Shown here in pieces: positions 1 through 7,077 of a DNA stretch of 10,011 nt. The notes beneath the pieces were generated by a model, which was not told the origin of the DNA, searched no databases, and worked only from the letters and a program-made list of their open reading frames with translations. A program made the translations under genes and the position numbers. Origin of the DNA: an uncultured Rhodospirillaceae bacterium (GTDB taxonomy: Bacteria; Pseudomonadota; Alphaproteobacteria; RF32; CAG-239). The stretch is taken from the NCBI GenBank assembly GCA_900320035.1, contig ONQU01000134.1, forward strand, positions 1 through 10,011. Direction: 5' to 3'. Every line of letters starts with the position of its first letter. Within the stretch, counting starts at the first letter, position 1.

Positions 1-8
1 GGGAGTTT

Positions 9-767
9 ATGCCATATATAACGCACATGCTGGGTAAAATTTTGCTTTGTGATGCGGCTGAGCACCTTAACGAACATAATTTAGAAATTATCCAAAATTT
101 ATTTTCTGAAACGCTTAATAATAAACAATATATGCGTTTGCCTATCTATTATGGTTGTGTGTACAATAGTTTAGGACAACTTTTTACAACGGCCTATTGG
201 TATAATAAAACAGCGGCTTTTACCTATTTAAAGCCTGCTATTTCGGCATATCAACAGGCGCAAAAATTTCTCAATCGCAATTATCCTTATGACTATGGTT
301 TGGTGTCCTATCATTTAGCATTATTACATTTTGAGTTATGGAAACATACGCTTGATTTGCAAGCATTGCGTGATGCTGTTTCAAAATTACGCGATGCAGA
401 GAAAGTATACTCTTTGGCGCAATTTCCTCAATCGTGGTGCTATATTGAAGGGTTGTTGGGTTATTATTTAACGTCGTTGGGGTTAAACACTAAAAGCGCA
501 ACGATTATGAATTTAGCAATTGAAAGTTATAAAAATCAGCAGAAAATATTTAGTCAGCAGATGTATCCGCTAGAGTGGGCCAAAATACAAGAAAAAATTG
601 GTACGGTATATTATTTGCTGGGTAAACAAGACGAAGATGAAAATTTGTTGCGAGAGGCGCAAAATTATTATTTTTCAGCACGTAATGTTTATCAAGAACT
701 CAATGCTAAAAATGCCCTCGCGGAAATAAAAAAAATGTTAGATAAAATCACCGATTATATTGAATAG
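9..767 (+). CDS. TPR-like helical repeat protein, probably 5'-truncated
   Basis: An alpha-helical repeat protein of 252 visible residues, with no signal peptide or membrane segment. Units recur about every 47 residues: Ala-rich helix starts fall at A77, A123, A170 and A217, and an aromatic-Pro pair between the helices falls at 92-93, 139-140 and 186-187. A further degenerate unit lies near 26-62. The pattern (a helix ending in a long loop with YP/FP, then a helix ending in LG) resembles the long-period TPR variants found in alphaproteobacterial proteins. Such proteins are usually scaffolds, so no enzymatic role is proposed. The frame stays open to the left edge, so the gene may begin before the window. 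The ATG at 9 has GGGAG at 1-5, but only 3 nt separate them, which makes it a weak start. A nitroreductase gene follows after 44 bp on the same strand. Confidence 0.7.
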   Translation: MPYITHMLGKILLCDAAEHLNEHNLEIIQNLFSETLNNKQYMRLPIYYGCVYNSLGQLFTTAYWYNKTAAFTYLKPAISAYQQAQKFLNRNYPYDYGLVSYHLALLHFELWKHTLDLQALRDAVSKLRDAEKVYSLAQFPQSWCYIEGLLGYYLTSLGLNTKSATIMNLAIESYKNQQKIFSQQMYPLEWAKIQEKIGTVYYLLGKQDEDENLLREAQNYYFSARNVYQELNAKNALAEIKKMLDKITDYIE

Positions 768-799
768 TGCAAAATAAATATTACTTTCACACGGGATTA

Positions 800-805
800 A
801 GGAGG
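800..805 (+). promoter_or_regulatory. Ribosome binding site fixing the nitroreductase start
   Basis: A perfect AGGAGG lies 6 nt before the ATG at 812. The frame is open back to a GTG at 767 that overlaps the stop of the preceding gene, but that GTG has no comparable site. The family's conserved N-terminus also begins at the ATG. Confidence 0.8.
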
Positions 806-811
806 AAAAAT

Positions 812-1402
812 ATGCTTACTGATGCTTTAACATTACGCCGCAGCATTTATGCTTTAGGGCAAGATATGCCAATCAGCGATGAAAAATTGATAAAAACCGT
901 GGAACAATGTATGGAACATTGTCCCACAGCATTTAATGCCCAATCTTCACGTGTTGCGATTCTATTAGCGGCAAAACATACTCAATTTTGGAAACTGGTT
1001 GCCGATGCATTAAAAAAAGTGACACCGTCGGAAAAACAAGCAGCGGCGTTGCAGCGAGTGGCCGATTTTGCCGCGGCGCATGGCACGATTTTGCTGTTTG
1101 AAGATGCTGATACATTAGAAAAAATGCAGAAACAATTTGCTTTATATGCGGCAGCAATGGATAATTGGTTGCAGCAAGGTAATGCCATTTTAAGCTACAT
1201 GATATGGCAATGTTTGGCAGAACAAAAAGTTGGAGCCTCTTTACAACATTATGGTAATCTGGTTGAAAGTGATGTTATAGAGCAATTCCATTTACCGAAA
1301 TCATGGCGTTTGGTGGCGCAGATGCCGTTTGGTGGTATTATGGCACCGCCGGCAGAAAAAGAAATGATGCCGCTAAGCGAACGCCTTAAAGTTTTGTGGT
1401 AG
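812..1402 (+). CDS. Nitroreductase family oxidoreductase (Frm2/Hbn1-like)
   Basis: A 196-residue cytoplasmic flavoprotein of the nitroreductase superfamily, expected to bind FMN and reduce nitro or quinone compounds with NAD(P)H; the natural substrate is unknown. Family landmarks appear in order: RRS at 9-11 (phosphate contact of FMN), PTAFNAQSSR at 38-47, GTILLFED at 91-98, GASLQHYGN at 141-149 and MPFG at 171-174, followed by a PAEKE segment. The LQHY and GT-LFFED-like signatures are those of the subgroup that includes yeast Frm2 and Hbn1, rather than of NfsB or RutE. The length is normal for that subgroup. The start is set by AGGAGG 6 nt upstream. The gene follows the TPR protein by 44 bp and ends directly against the convergent DsbD-like gene, so the two stop codons are adjacent. 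Confidence 0.88.
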   Translation: MLTDALTLRRSIYALGQDMPISDEKLIKTVEQCMEHCPTAFNAQSSRVAILLAAKHTQFWKLVADALKKVTPSEKQAAALQRVADFAAAHGTILLFEDADTLEKMQKQFALYAAAMDNWLQQGNAILSYMIWQCLAEQKVGASLQHYGNLVESDVIEQFHLPKSWRLVAQMPFGGIMAPPAEKEMMPLSERLKVLW

Positions 1403-3160
1403 CTAATTTGCAACTTTCTCTAATTGAGCAATAGTGAAAAAGACTGGCAAAATTTCATATTTTCCATCGTGATAGTAAATATAAACAGGAATACCATCGC
1501 GGCCGTAAGACGACAAAGCAGAGTTATATATGTCGTTATCTTCGGTTAGGTCAGCTTTGAAAAGATGAACCTTATGTTTCTGAATAAAGTGCTTGAAAGC
1601 CTCTGATTGTAACATAAACTTATCATTAAATTGACAAGTTAAACACCACTTAGCGGTAAAATCGATAAAAATATTTTCGCCATTAGCTGTTAAATTTTCA
1701 ATTTGCAAAACATCATAAGGTTGCCATTGCAAGTCGGTTTTTGTTGACTGCTTAAAATCAGTATGCAATTGGGTTGCCAGTACCCACAACAACCAGAGTG
1801 CCGTCAATAAAACCGGAATACTGAGGAGAATTTTCACCTTATGCATCCATGCCCCCGGCTTTGGTAATAGGCGGCTCAGTGTCTGCGGATAAAGTTCAAT
1901 TAAGGCATAAGGCAAAGCATAACCAAAAGCTAGCGCTGTGAATACGGCAAAAATTTCGGCATTACTTTGCATAAAGGCATAGCCGACTGCCGCTCCCATA
2001 AACGGACCGGTACACGGACTGGCAATCAAAACAGCAAAAAAGCCGGTTGTAAAGTCGTTTAATCCGGCTGCACGATGTGTAAAATTATTGGCAAAGTTTG
2101 GAAAACGTATCCATTCCATCATAAACAAAAACAGTAAAATAAAGATGATGGCCATTGCACCGACAAACCAAGGGGATTGCAATTGGAAACCCCAGCCGAT
2201 GGCCTCGCCTTGTTTTTTTAAAATCACTAAAAATGCAGTTAGTAATAAAAATGACCCCAAAACGCCGGCTGTATATGATAAAGCGCGCCGCCACCGTCCT
2301 TTCTTTTGCGCTGTTTGCAGCAAGGTAAAAATTTTCAAACTTAAAATCGGAAAGACACATGGCATAGCATTTAAGATAATGCCGCCTAAAAAGGCCAACA
2401 GAAGAATGTATAAAAGTGGTGTCGTATGCCCGCCGGTGTATATAATATCCGCTAAATAAGCTTTTTCGTCTGCCCAAAACAGGGCCTGTGTTAAACGTTT
2501 ATTTGGATCTTCGGTTTGCCACGAAATCAGCCACTTTTTACCTTTGGGCGTAATTAAAAGCGAATCCTCGGTCAGCAGATGGGCGGTTGCTGGTACAAAA
2601 TCAAGCGTATCAGCCGCAAAACCTTTTAGCACAACCAGATTTTCGCTCATCGGGCTATATATTTTAATTTTTTTCGGAAAAGTGAGTTCGGCCTGCTGCT
2701 CGATTTTATGCCATTGTTCGGCAGATGTCGTTTGTAAATCAGCTAAATCATAATTAAGTTTTCGCGGGCGGCAAACGTCACGACATTCCGTAAATTTGAA
2801 AGTCAAAACGGTTTCATTCATCTGCGGAATATAGAGTTTGTAATATGCCGTATCGTCATAAAAATATTCACGCATAATTTCATAGGCTATATGTTTTTTC
2901 GGTGTTGATTGATTAATAATTTGAATGTTTCCGGCCTTGGGCGTGATTGTTGTTGGTTGGCCGATATCGCCCGGATTTTGCCAATAGATATGCCATCCCT
3001 GATGTGGGGTGATAGCAGCAATTAATTCATGATTATTATCGCTATAAATATCAATGTCGGTGTGAGCTGTGTGCAAAGAATCGGCCTTGGCCGGAAGCAT
3101 TGAGCCTAAAGCGATAGTCACTCCGATTATTAAACTTGCTATATATCGTTGCCAAAACAC
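1403..3160 (-). CDS. ScsB/DsbD-like membrane protein-disulfide reductase
   Basis: An inner-membrane thiol-disulfide reductase of 585 residues from the chosen GTG. It would carry electrons from cytoplasmic thioredoxin to periplasmic partners. Domains in order: a signal peptide (1-26, ending AKA); a periplasmic DsbD-alpha-like domain with the GWHIYWQNPGD signature and a CRDVC pair (C126, C130); a DsbD/CcdA membrane domain from about 247 to 463 with C268 in the MPCVFP motif and C383 in the SPCTGP motif; and a C-terminal thioredoxin domain with WCLTC (C506, C509). All six redox cysteines are present. The GWH-YW-NPGD signature fits ScsB-type proteins better than E. coli DsbD. An in-frame ATG at 3229 would give 608 residues with a second hydrophobic N-terminal segment, but it lacks a ribosome binding site. 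The gene is monocistronic here, and no client thioredoxin (DsbC- or ScsC-like) is adjacent. Confidence 0.9.
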   Translation of the reverse strand: MFWQRYIASLIIGVTIALGSMLPAKADSLHTAHTDIDIYSDNNHELIAAITPHQGWHIYWQNPGDIGQPTTITPKAGNIQIINQSTPKKHIAYEIMREYFYDDTAYYKLYIPQMNETVLTFKFTECRDVCRPRKLNYDLADLQTTSAEQWHKIEQQAELTFPKKIKIYSPMSENLVVLKGFAADTLDFVPATAHLLTEDSLLITPKGKKWLISWQTEDPNKRLTQALFWADEKAYLADIIYTGGHTTPLLYILLLAFLGGIILNAMPCVFPILSLKIFTLLQTAQKKGRWRRALSYTAGVLGSFLLLTAFLVILKKQGEAIGWGFQLQSPWFVGAMAIIFILLFLFMMEWIRFPNFANNFTHRAAGLNDFTTGFFAVLIASPCTGPFMGAAVGYAFMQSNAEIFAVFTALAFGYALPYALIELYPQTLSRLLPKPGAWMHKVKILLSIPVLLTALWLLWVLATQLHTDFKQSTKTDLQWQPYDVLQIENLTANGENIFIDFTAKWCLTCQFNDKFMLQSEAFKHFIQKHKVHLFKADLTEDNDIYNSALSSYGRDGIPVYIYYHDGKYEILPVFFTIAQLEKVAN

Positions 3161-3168
3161 GTTTTTGT

Positions 3169-3174
3169 TCCTTT
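3169..3174 (-). promoter_or_regulatory. Ribosome binding site favouring the GTG start of the DsbD-like gene
   Basis: On the minus strand AAAGGA ends 8 nt before the GTG at 3160. Translation from there opens directly with a compact signal peptide (a short basic N-region, about 15 hydrophobic residues, AKA). The ATG at 3229 is preceded only by A/T-rich sequence with no purine-rich site. Confidence 0.5.
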
Positions 3175-3261
3175 TCCAAACGTTCAATATAGTAGCAACA
3201 AAAAATAAAAAAAGCGTTAGTTTTTGCATAAAGTTATTTTGATAAAAAAATAATGAGCATC

Positions 3262-3290
3262 AATGTATTTTTTTCCAGAAACATTGTGAA
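3262..3290 (-). promoter_or_regulatory. Candidate sigma70-type promoter for the DsbD-like gene
   Basis: Reading the minus strand, TTCACA (3290-3285, 5 of 6 to the -35 consensus) is followed after exactly 17 bp by TACATT (3267-3262, 4 of 6 to the -10 consensus). Transcription would start near 3255, leaving about a 95-nt leader to the GTG start at 3160. The flanking 3290-3320 is nearly pure A/T and could act as an upstream A-tract. The call is by inspection only; chance matches are common in DNA this AT-rich. Confidence 0.35.
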
Positions 3291-3400
3291 TTATTTTTAT
3301 TTTTTTATTTTTTTATAACATATTGTTTTTTCGATATAAATCTATGAATATTATGTTACCAATAAGAACAAAACAAGAACTATTAAAAAAATACTAAAAA

Positions 3401-3440
3401 ATACCATTGAATCCCATAAAATACCATGATATACCATTTA
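3401..3440 (+). promoter_or_regulatory. Putative MraZ operator: four direct repeats at 10-bp pitch
   Basis: ATACCAT, ATCCCAT, ATACCAT and ATACCAT start at 3401, 3411, 3421 and 3431, each followed by a variable 3-bp spacer. A fifth, degenerate copy (ATACTAA) starts at 3391 in the same phase. On the opposite strand the cores read TGGTA, TGGTA, TGGGA and TGGTA. MraZ of E. coli is known to bind direct TGGGN repeats with 5-nt spacers, also a 10-bp pitch, upstream of its own gene. Here the array lies 33 bp before the mraZ start, so autoregulation of the dcw operon is a reasonable inference. The one-turn pitch puts every unit on the same DNA face, as a ring-shaped MraZ oligomer would require. Confidence 0.75.
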
Positions 3441-3472
3441 AATAGAGATTAACCCCAAGCAAGGAATCTGAA

Positions 3473-3934
3473 ATGAGAAAAGTTTTTCTCTTTATGGATA
3501 CAATAATTAACAAGGTGGACGCCAAAGGACGCGTCTCCTTGCCGGCAGATTATCGCGCTATGGTTAAAGAATTATCAACAGAGATTGTTTGTTATCGCAG
3601 TTTAAGTGCGCCGTGTATAGAAGGTTGTTTAGAAGAAACATTGGATAAGTTGGCCACGGAAATTGAAAATGCAACGGATTTTTTCTCGGAAACTCAAGAT
3701 AATTTAACTAATTTGGTTTTCGGTGATGCCAAGCGTTTTAGTTTTGACAGTACCGGTCGCATCTTGTTAACGGAAAAGCTTTTACAACACGCGCAAATTA
3801 CCGATTCTGCTGTATTTGTAGGTAAAGGACGAAAGTTCCAAATTTGGAATCCGCAAAATTGGGCGAAGGAAGAAGCTCGGATTCGGGCGGCAGCATTACA
3901 GAATCGACCATCATTGAAAAAGGAAGCGGAATAA
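3473..3934 (+). CDS. mraZ: Transcriptional regulator MraZ
   Basis: A 153-residue DNA-binding protein with two AbrB-like (SpoVT/MraZ) halves. The first signature is DAKGRVSLP at residues 16-24 and the second is DSTGRILL at 92-99, followed by QIWNP at 123-127. MraZ forms a ring oligomer that binds direct repeats before its own gene and regulates the dcw cluster; the repeats at 3401-3440 fit this. The start at 3473 has AAGGA with 7-nt spacing. A later ATG at 3494 would remove the first beta strand and has no comparable site. The length is normal for the family. The stop codon overlaps the rsmH start by one base (TAATG), which implies translational coupling. Confidence 0.95.
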   Translation: MRKVFLFMDTIINKVDAKGRVSLPADYRAMVKELSTEIVCYRSLSAPCIEGCLEETLDKLATEIENATDFFSETQDNLTNLVFGDAKRFSFDSTGRILLTEKLLQHAQITDSAVFVGKGRKFQIWNPQNWAKEEARIRAAALQNRPSLKKEAE

Positions 3935-4848
3935 TGGCAGAGATTAAACAGCGACATATTCCGGTGATGCTAAATGAGGTTTTGCAATATTTAAAGCCGC
4001 AAAAGGGCGAAATTTATGTGGATGCAACTTTTGGTAATGGCGGTTACTCTAAAGCTATTTTAGAAACGGCAAATTGTAAAGTGATTGCGCTTGACCGTGA
4101 TCCGAATGTGCGGGTTCGTGCCAATGAAATGAAAAATTTATATGGTGCGAGATTTGAATTTCGCGCCGGCAGATTCGGTGATTTTGCTGATTTAGTTCCG
4201 GAAAAAATTAACGGAGCAGTGTTTGATATTGGTGTTTCCTCAATGCAGTTAGATGATGCCGAGCGAGGTTTTTCTTTTGCTAAAGAGGCAAACTTAGATA
4301 TGCGAATGTCTTGTGAAGGTATCAGTGCCGCGGACATTGTTAATGGTTATGGTGAAAAAGAATTAGCGGATCTGATTTATACATTCGGCGAAGAACGTAA
4401 ATCGCGGCAAATTGCGGCACAAATTGTTGCATATCGCCGGCAAAAACCGATTACAACGACGACTGAATTAGCCGAAATTATTTATGGCGTTATTCATAAG
4501 CGCGCCGGTGAAATTGATCCGGCAACACGGACTTTTCAAGCTTTGCGTATTGCCGTTAATAATGAACTGGATGAGTTGCAGCAGGGGTTAAGCGGAGCGG
4601 CGAATAAGCTACACAGTGGTGGTCGTTTGGTGGTTGTCGATTTTCATTCTTTAGAAGATCGAATCGTTAAAAATTTTTTCAAAGAAAATGGTGGCAAAAA
4701 GGTGCGTGTTTCTAAATATGCGCCAGAGTTGGTGCAAAATGATAGTCTGTTTGCCGAAGTTTCCAAAGTAATTGTACCAACAGCAGCTGAGTGTGTGCAA
4801 AACCCGCGGGCACGTTCAGCTAAACTCAGATATGTGGTGAGGAGGTAA
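3934..4848 (+). CDS. rsmH: 16S rRNA (cytosine(1402)-N(4))-methyltransferase RsmH
   Basis: An S-adenosylmethionine-dependent methyltransferase (also called MraW) that modifies N4 of C1402 in the decoding centre of 16S rRNA. It has 304 residues, close to the usual 310. Visible motifs: the HIPVML start motif at 8-13; the SAM-binding loop DATFGNGGYSKAIL at 30-43; ALDRDP at 52-57; DIGVSSMQLD at 98-107; GFSF and DMRM at 112-125; the family signature RTFQALRIAVNNEL at 199-212; FHSLEDRIVKNFF at 237-249; and NPRARSAKLR at 290-299. The frame is open upstream to 3844, but the ATG at 3934 gives the conserved N-terminus, has AGGA 9 nt upstream and shares one base with the mraZ stop. Its last two Arg codons (AGG AGG) form the ribosome binding site of ftsL. 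Confidence 0.97.
   Translation: MAEIKQRHIPVMLNEVLQYLKPQKGEIYVDATFGNGGYSKAILETANCKVIALDRDPNVRVRANEMKNLYGARFEFRAGRFGDFADLVPEKINGAVFDIGVSSMQLDDAERGFSFAKEANLDMRMSCEGISAADIVNGYGEKELADLIYTFGEERKSRQIAAQIVAYRRQKPITTTTELAEIIYGVIHKRAGEIDPATRTFQALRIAVNNELDELQQGLSGAANKLHSGGRLVVVDFHSLEDRIVKNFFKENGGKKVRVSKYAPELVQNDSLFAEVSKVIVPTAAECVQNPRARSAKLRYVVRR
4840..4845 (+). promoter_or_regulatory. ftsL ribosome binding site inside the end of rsmH
   Basis: AGGAGG coincides with the last two codons of rsmH, and its spacing to the ftsL ATG is 5 nt. The ribosome ending rsmH would therefore cover the ftsL start, a layout typical of translational coupling. Confidence 0.8.
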
Positions 4849-4850
4849 AA

Positions 4851-5210
4851 ATGCGCAGTATTAGAATGGCAATGGTTATTTTATGGCTTACTTTAACCTT
4901 AACTGTGGCGTTAGGTTCATCTGTGCTGAAAAATAAAGTACAGATTTTGGAACGTCGTTTGACCTCAATTAACACCAACATTCAAAAAGATATTGAAAGT
5001 ATCCATGTTTTAAAGGCTGAATGGAGCCATTATAATACGCCTGAACGTTTGCGGACACTGGCTCAAAACCAATTAGCGCTAGAAAATGCGAAACCTGAAC
5101 AAATTATTAACTATTCTGCTTTACAATTCAATTATGAAGATTCTCATACGAGCAACAGCAGAGTGAATCATAAAGGTTTAACGACATTAGTTAAAGCGGT
5201 TAAAAGGTAA
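4851..5210 (+). CDS. ftsL: Cell division protein FtsL-like
   Basis: A 119-residue bitopic membrane protein. A short basic N-terminus is followed by one membrane helix at about residues 6-24. A predicted coiled coil runs from about 25 to 60 (VQILERRLTSINTNI region), and a short polar tail ends the protein. In the divisome FtsL pairs with FtsB and FtsQ and activates FtsW-FtsI. The sequence is poorly conserved across bacteria, so the identity rests mainly on topology, on the H-YNTPERLRTLA segment (35-45 residues beyond the membrane helix) that resembles the FtsL 'P-RIE-LA' region, and on position between rsmH and ftsI. It begins 2 bp after rsmH and ends 1 bp before ftsI. Confidence 0.85.
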   Translation: MRSIRMAMVILWLTLTLTVALGSSVLKNKVQILERRLTSINTNIQKDIESIHVLKAEWSHYNTPERLRTLAQNQLALENAKPEQIINYSALQFNYEDSHTSNSRVNHKGLTTLVKAVKR

Positions 5211-5211
5211 G

Positions 5212-6972
5212 ATGGGGTTTAAAGTTAAATTTGCAAAAAATAATAACGGATATTGTTATCTGCCCGGGCAAGAGATAAAAATACCGCGCAGTGCACTTTT
5301 GCGAAAAGGTTATATGACCGAATCGGATAATATTTTAACTTGCCGCTTTCGCACGACTCTGGCGTTATGTGGTTTTATTTTTTTATACGCTCTTTTATGT
5401 CTGCGTGTAACCTACGTTTGTTTGGGTAAAGGTGTAAATATTGATACAGCTATTGCCAATGAGCAGATTGCTGATGACGAAGTAATTCATTTCAAAAATC
5501 CGGTGAAGCGTGCCGATATTTTAGATAGAAATGGTGAAATTATTGCTACCTCGCTGCCGACGGTTAATTTATATGCCAATACCAAAAAAATTAGGAACGC
5601 GTCTGATGTTGCCGAAAAACTTAATTTAATTTTTCCCGAAATATCTTATGAAGATTTCCTAAAAAAGTTGCAACGACGCGGGGCTTTTATTTATCTGAAA
5701 CGTAATTTATCGCCGGCGCAACAAATGCAGGTTAATAATTTAGGGATTCCGGGACTTGAATTTGAAGATTGTGAAAAGCGAATTTATCCGCATAAAAATC
5801 TTTTTGCTCATGTGTTGGGCAATACAAATATCGACAATGTTGGTATTTCAGGTATTGAAAAAAATATGGATGAGCGCTTAACCACCTCAACCAAGCCGCT
5901 GTATCTATCATTAGATTTAGGAATTCAAAATACCATCCGCGATGCCTTAGTAGAAGGTGTTAAACAATTTCACGCTGAAGGGGCGGCGGCTATTTTAATG
6001 GAAGCAAAAACCGGTCAGGTTATTGCTCTAACTTCGGTTCCAGATTTTGATCCTAATGAGAATCTTAAAGTTGAAGATCGGGCGATGTTTAATTTTGCTA
6101 CCAAAGGTGTTTATGAGGCCGGTTCGGTCTTTAAGGTGTTTAACACGGCACTATGTTTAGAAAGCGGCAAGGTTAAAATAACGGATCGATTTGATACCTC
6201 TAAACCGGTGTATTTTGGCAAGGCTAAGGTAACGGATCCGCATGGTTCGCATAAGATGTTAACGCCGGAAGATATTTTGGTTGAATCGTCAAATATTGGT
6301 TCAACGCTGGAAATTTTGAAAGTAGGTAAAGAGTTTCAGCGGAAGTTTTTACAAAGCATTCATATGGATAAAGAATTAACCGCATTCGAACTACCGGAGA
6401 CGGCGCGGCCGCTATTTTTAAGCAAACAACGTTGGAGTAATCATACCATGGCCACCATTAGTTATGGATATGGTATTTCGACAACACCGCTGCATATTAT
6501 CAGCGCTTTTTCCGCCGTGATAAATGGTGGAATTTACCATGAACCGAGCTTAGTTTATAAAAAAGAGCATGAGGGACAGCGTGTGGTTTCAGTTAAAACA
6601 TCAGAAAATATGCGCACTTTGTTGCGAGCCGTTGTAACGCGTGGAACAGGGCGTCGTGCTAATGTTGACGGATATCAGGTTATGGGAAAAACCGGAACTG
6701 CTGATAAACTTGAAAACGGACATTATAATCATAAAAAGAGTATTTCAACTTTTGTTTCCGGATTTCCGGAATCAGATCCGCAATATACCTTAATTGTGGT
6801 TATGGACGATCCGAAAGCCAGTAAAGAAACTTATGGTTATACAACGGCCGGTTGGAATGCCGTACCGATTACGCGTAACATTATTACAGCGATTGCGCCA
6901 CAGCTTAATGTTAAGGCAGATTTTGATATTGAAAAACAAAAAAGCATTGTGAATGCCGCTTATAAAAAATAA
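5212..6972 (+). CDS. ftsI: Septal peptidoglycan transpeptidase FtsI (PBP3, class B)
   Basis: A class B penicillin-binding protein of 586 residues that cross-links septal peptidoglycan together with FtsW. It has a cytoplasmic N-terminus of about 47 residues and one membrane helix at about 48-64. The PBP dimerisation domain starts at R100 with ADILDRNG (101-108), and the transpeptidase domain follows. Catalytic motifs are complete: SVFK with nucleophile S305 and K308, SSN at 359-361, and KTGT at 493-496. The size matches E. coli FtsI (588). The start at 5212 lies 1 bp after ftsL with AAAAGG 4 nt upstream; an internal ATG at codon 35 also follows AAAAGG and would shorten the cytoplasmic tail without losing a domain. 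Unusually for this cluster, no murE follows. Confidence 0.95.
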   Translation: MGFKVKFAKNNNGYCYLPGQEIKIPRSALLRKGYMTESDNILTCRFRTTLALCGFIFLYALLCLRVTYVCLGKGVNIDTAIANEQIADDEVIHFKNPVKRADILDRNGEIIATSLPTVNLYANTKKIRNASDVAEKLNLIFPEISYEDFLKKLQRRGAFIYLKRNLSPAQQMQVNNLGIPGLEFEDCEKRIYPHKNLFAHVLGNTNIDNVGISGIEKNMDERLTTSTKPLYLSLDLGIQNTIRDALVEGVKQFHAEGAAAILMEAKTGQVIALTSVPDFDPNENLKVEDRAMFNFATKGVYEAGSVFKVFNTALCLESGKVKITDRFDTSKPVYFGKAKVTDPHGSHKMLTPEDILVESSNIGSTLEILKVGKEFQRKFLQSIHMDKELTAFELPETARPLFLSKQRWSNHTMATISYGYGISTTPLHIISAFSAVINGGIYHEPSLVYKKEHEGQRVVSVKTSENMRTLLRAVVTRGTGRRANVDGYQVMGKTGTADKLENGHYNHKKSISTFVSGFPESDPQYTLIVVMDDPKASKETYGYTTAGWNAVPITRNIITAIAPQLNVKADFDIEKQKSIVNAAYKK

Positions 6973-7032
6973 ATCTTCTGTATTTTTCTTTTATTAAAAA
7001 TTTTCGGACAAGCGATAAAAAAGGCTAAACAT

Positions 7033-7062
7033 TTGCAAAAAATGTGCTAAACTGCGCTAAAT
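7033..7062 (+). promoter_or_regulatory. Possible accA promoter region
   Basis: The 105-bp gap between ftsI and accA contains TTGCAA (7033-7038) and, 17 bp later, GCTAAAT (7056-7062), a poor -10 match. GCTAAA occurs three times here (7024, 7046, 7056), the last two one helical turn apart. A 6-bp A/T-rich inverted repeat (ACATTT 7029-7034, AAATGT 7040-7045) lies between the first two. No U-tract terminator separates ftsI from accA, so read-through from the dcw operon is also possible. Confidence 0.25.
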
Positions 7063-7065
7063 ATC

Positions 7066-7072
7066 GGAGAGG
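7066..7072 (+). promoter_or_regulatory. accA ribosome binding site
   Basis: GGAGAGG lies 5 nt before the ATG at 7078. It overlaps the in-frame GTG at 7072, which therefore cannot be the working start. Confidence 0.7.
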
Positions 7073-7077
7073 TGAAA

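Noticed and set aside
767..811. GTG at 767 as start of the nitroreductase
   Set aside because: It overlaps the previous stop and lacks a ribosome binding site, while AGGAGG sits 6 nt before the ATG at 812, where family homology begins.
2085..2477. Open frames on both strands inside the DsbD-like gene
   Set aside because: They lie inside a conserved membrane domain with intact cysteines, resemble no family I know and have no start signals, so they are frame shadows.
3290..3320. T-rich run between the divergent genes as a rho-independent terminator
   Set aside because: No GC-rich stem precedes the T tract on either strand, and it lies between divergent starts, where no terminator is needed.
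3407..3435. TTGAAT - 17 bp - TATACC as the mraZ core promoter
   Set aside because: Both boxes match only 4 of 6 positions and arise from the repeat units themselves. It is kept as a possibility in the finding, not as a feature.
3391..3440. The short repeats as a CRISPR array
   Set aside because: The units are 7 bp with 3-bp spacers, far too short, and there are no cas genes. A protein-binding array explains them better.
7029..7045. ACATTT/AAATGT inverted repeat as the ftsI terminator
   Set aside because: The stem is 6 bp and almost wholly A/T, and it is not followed by a T run.
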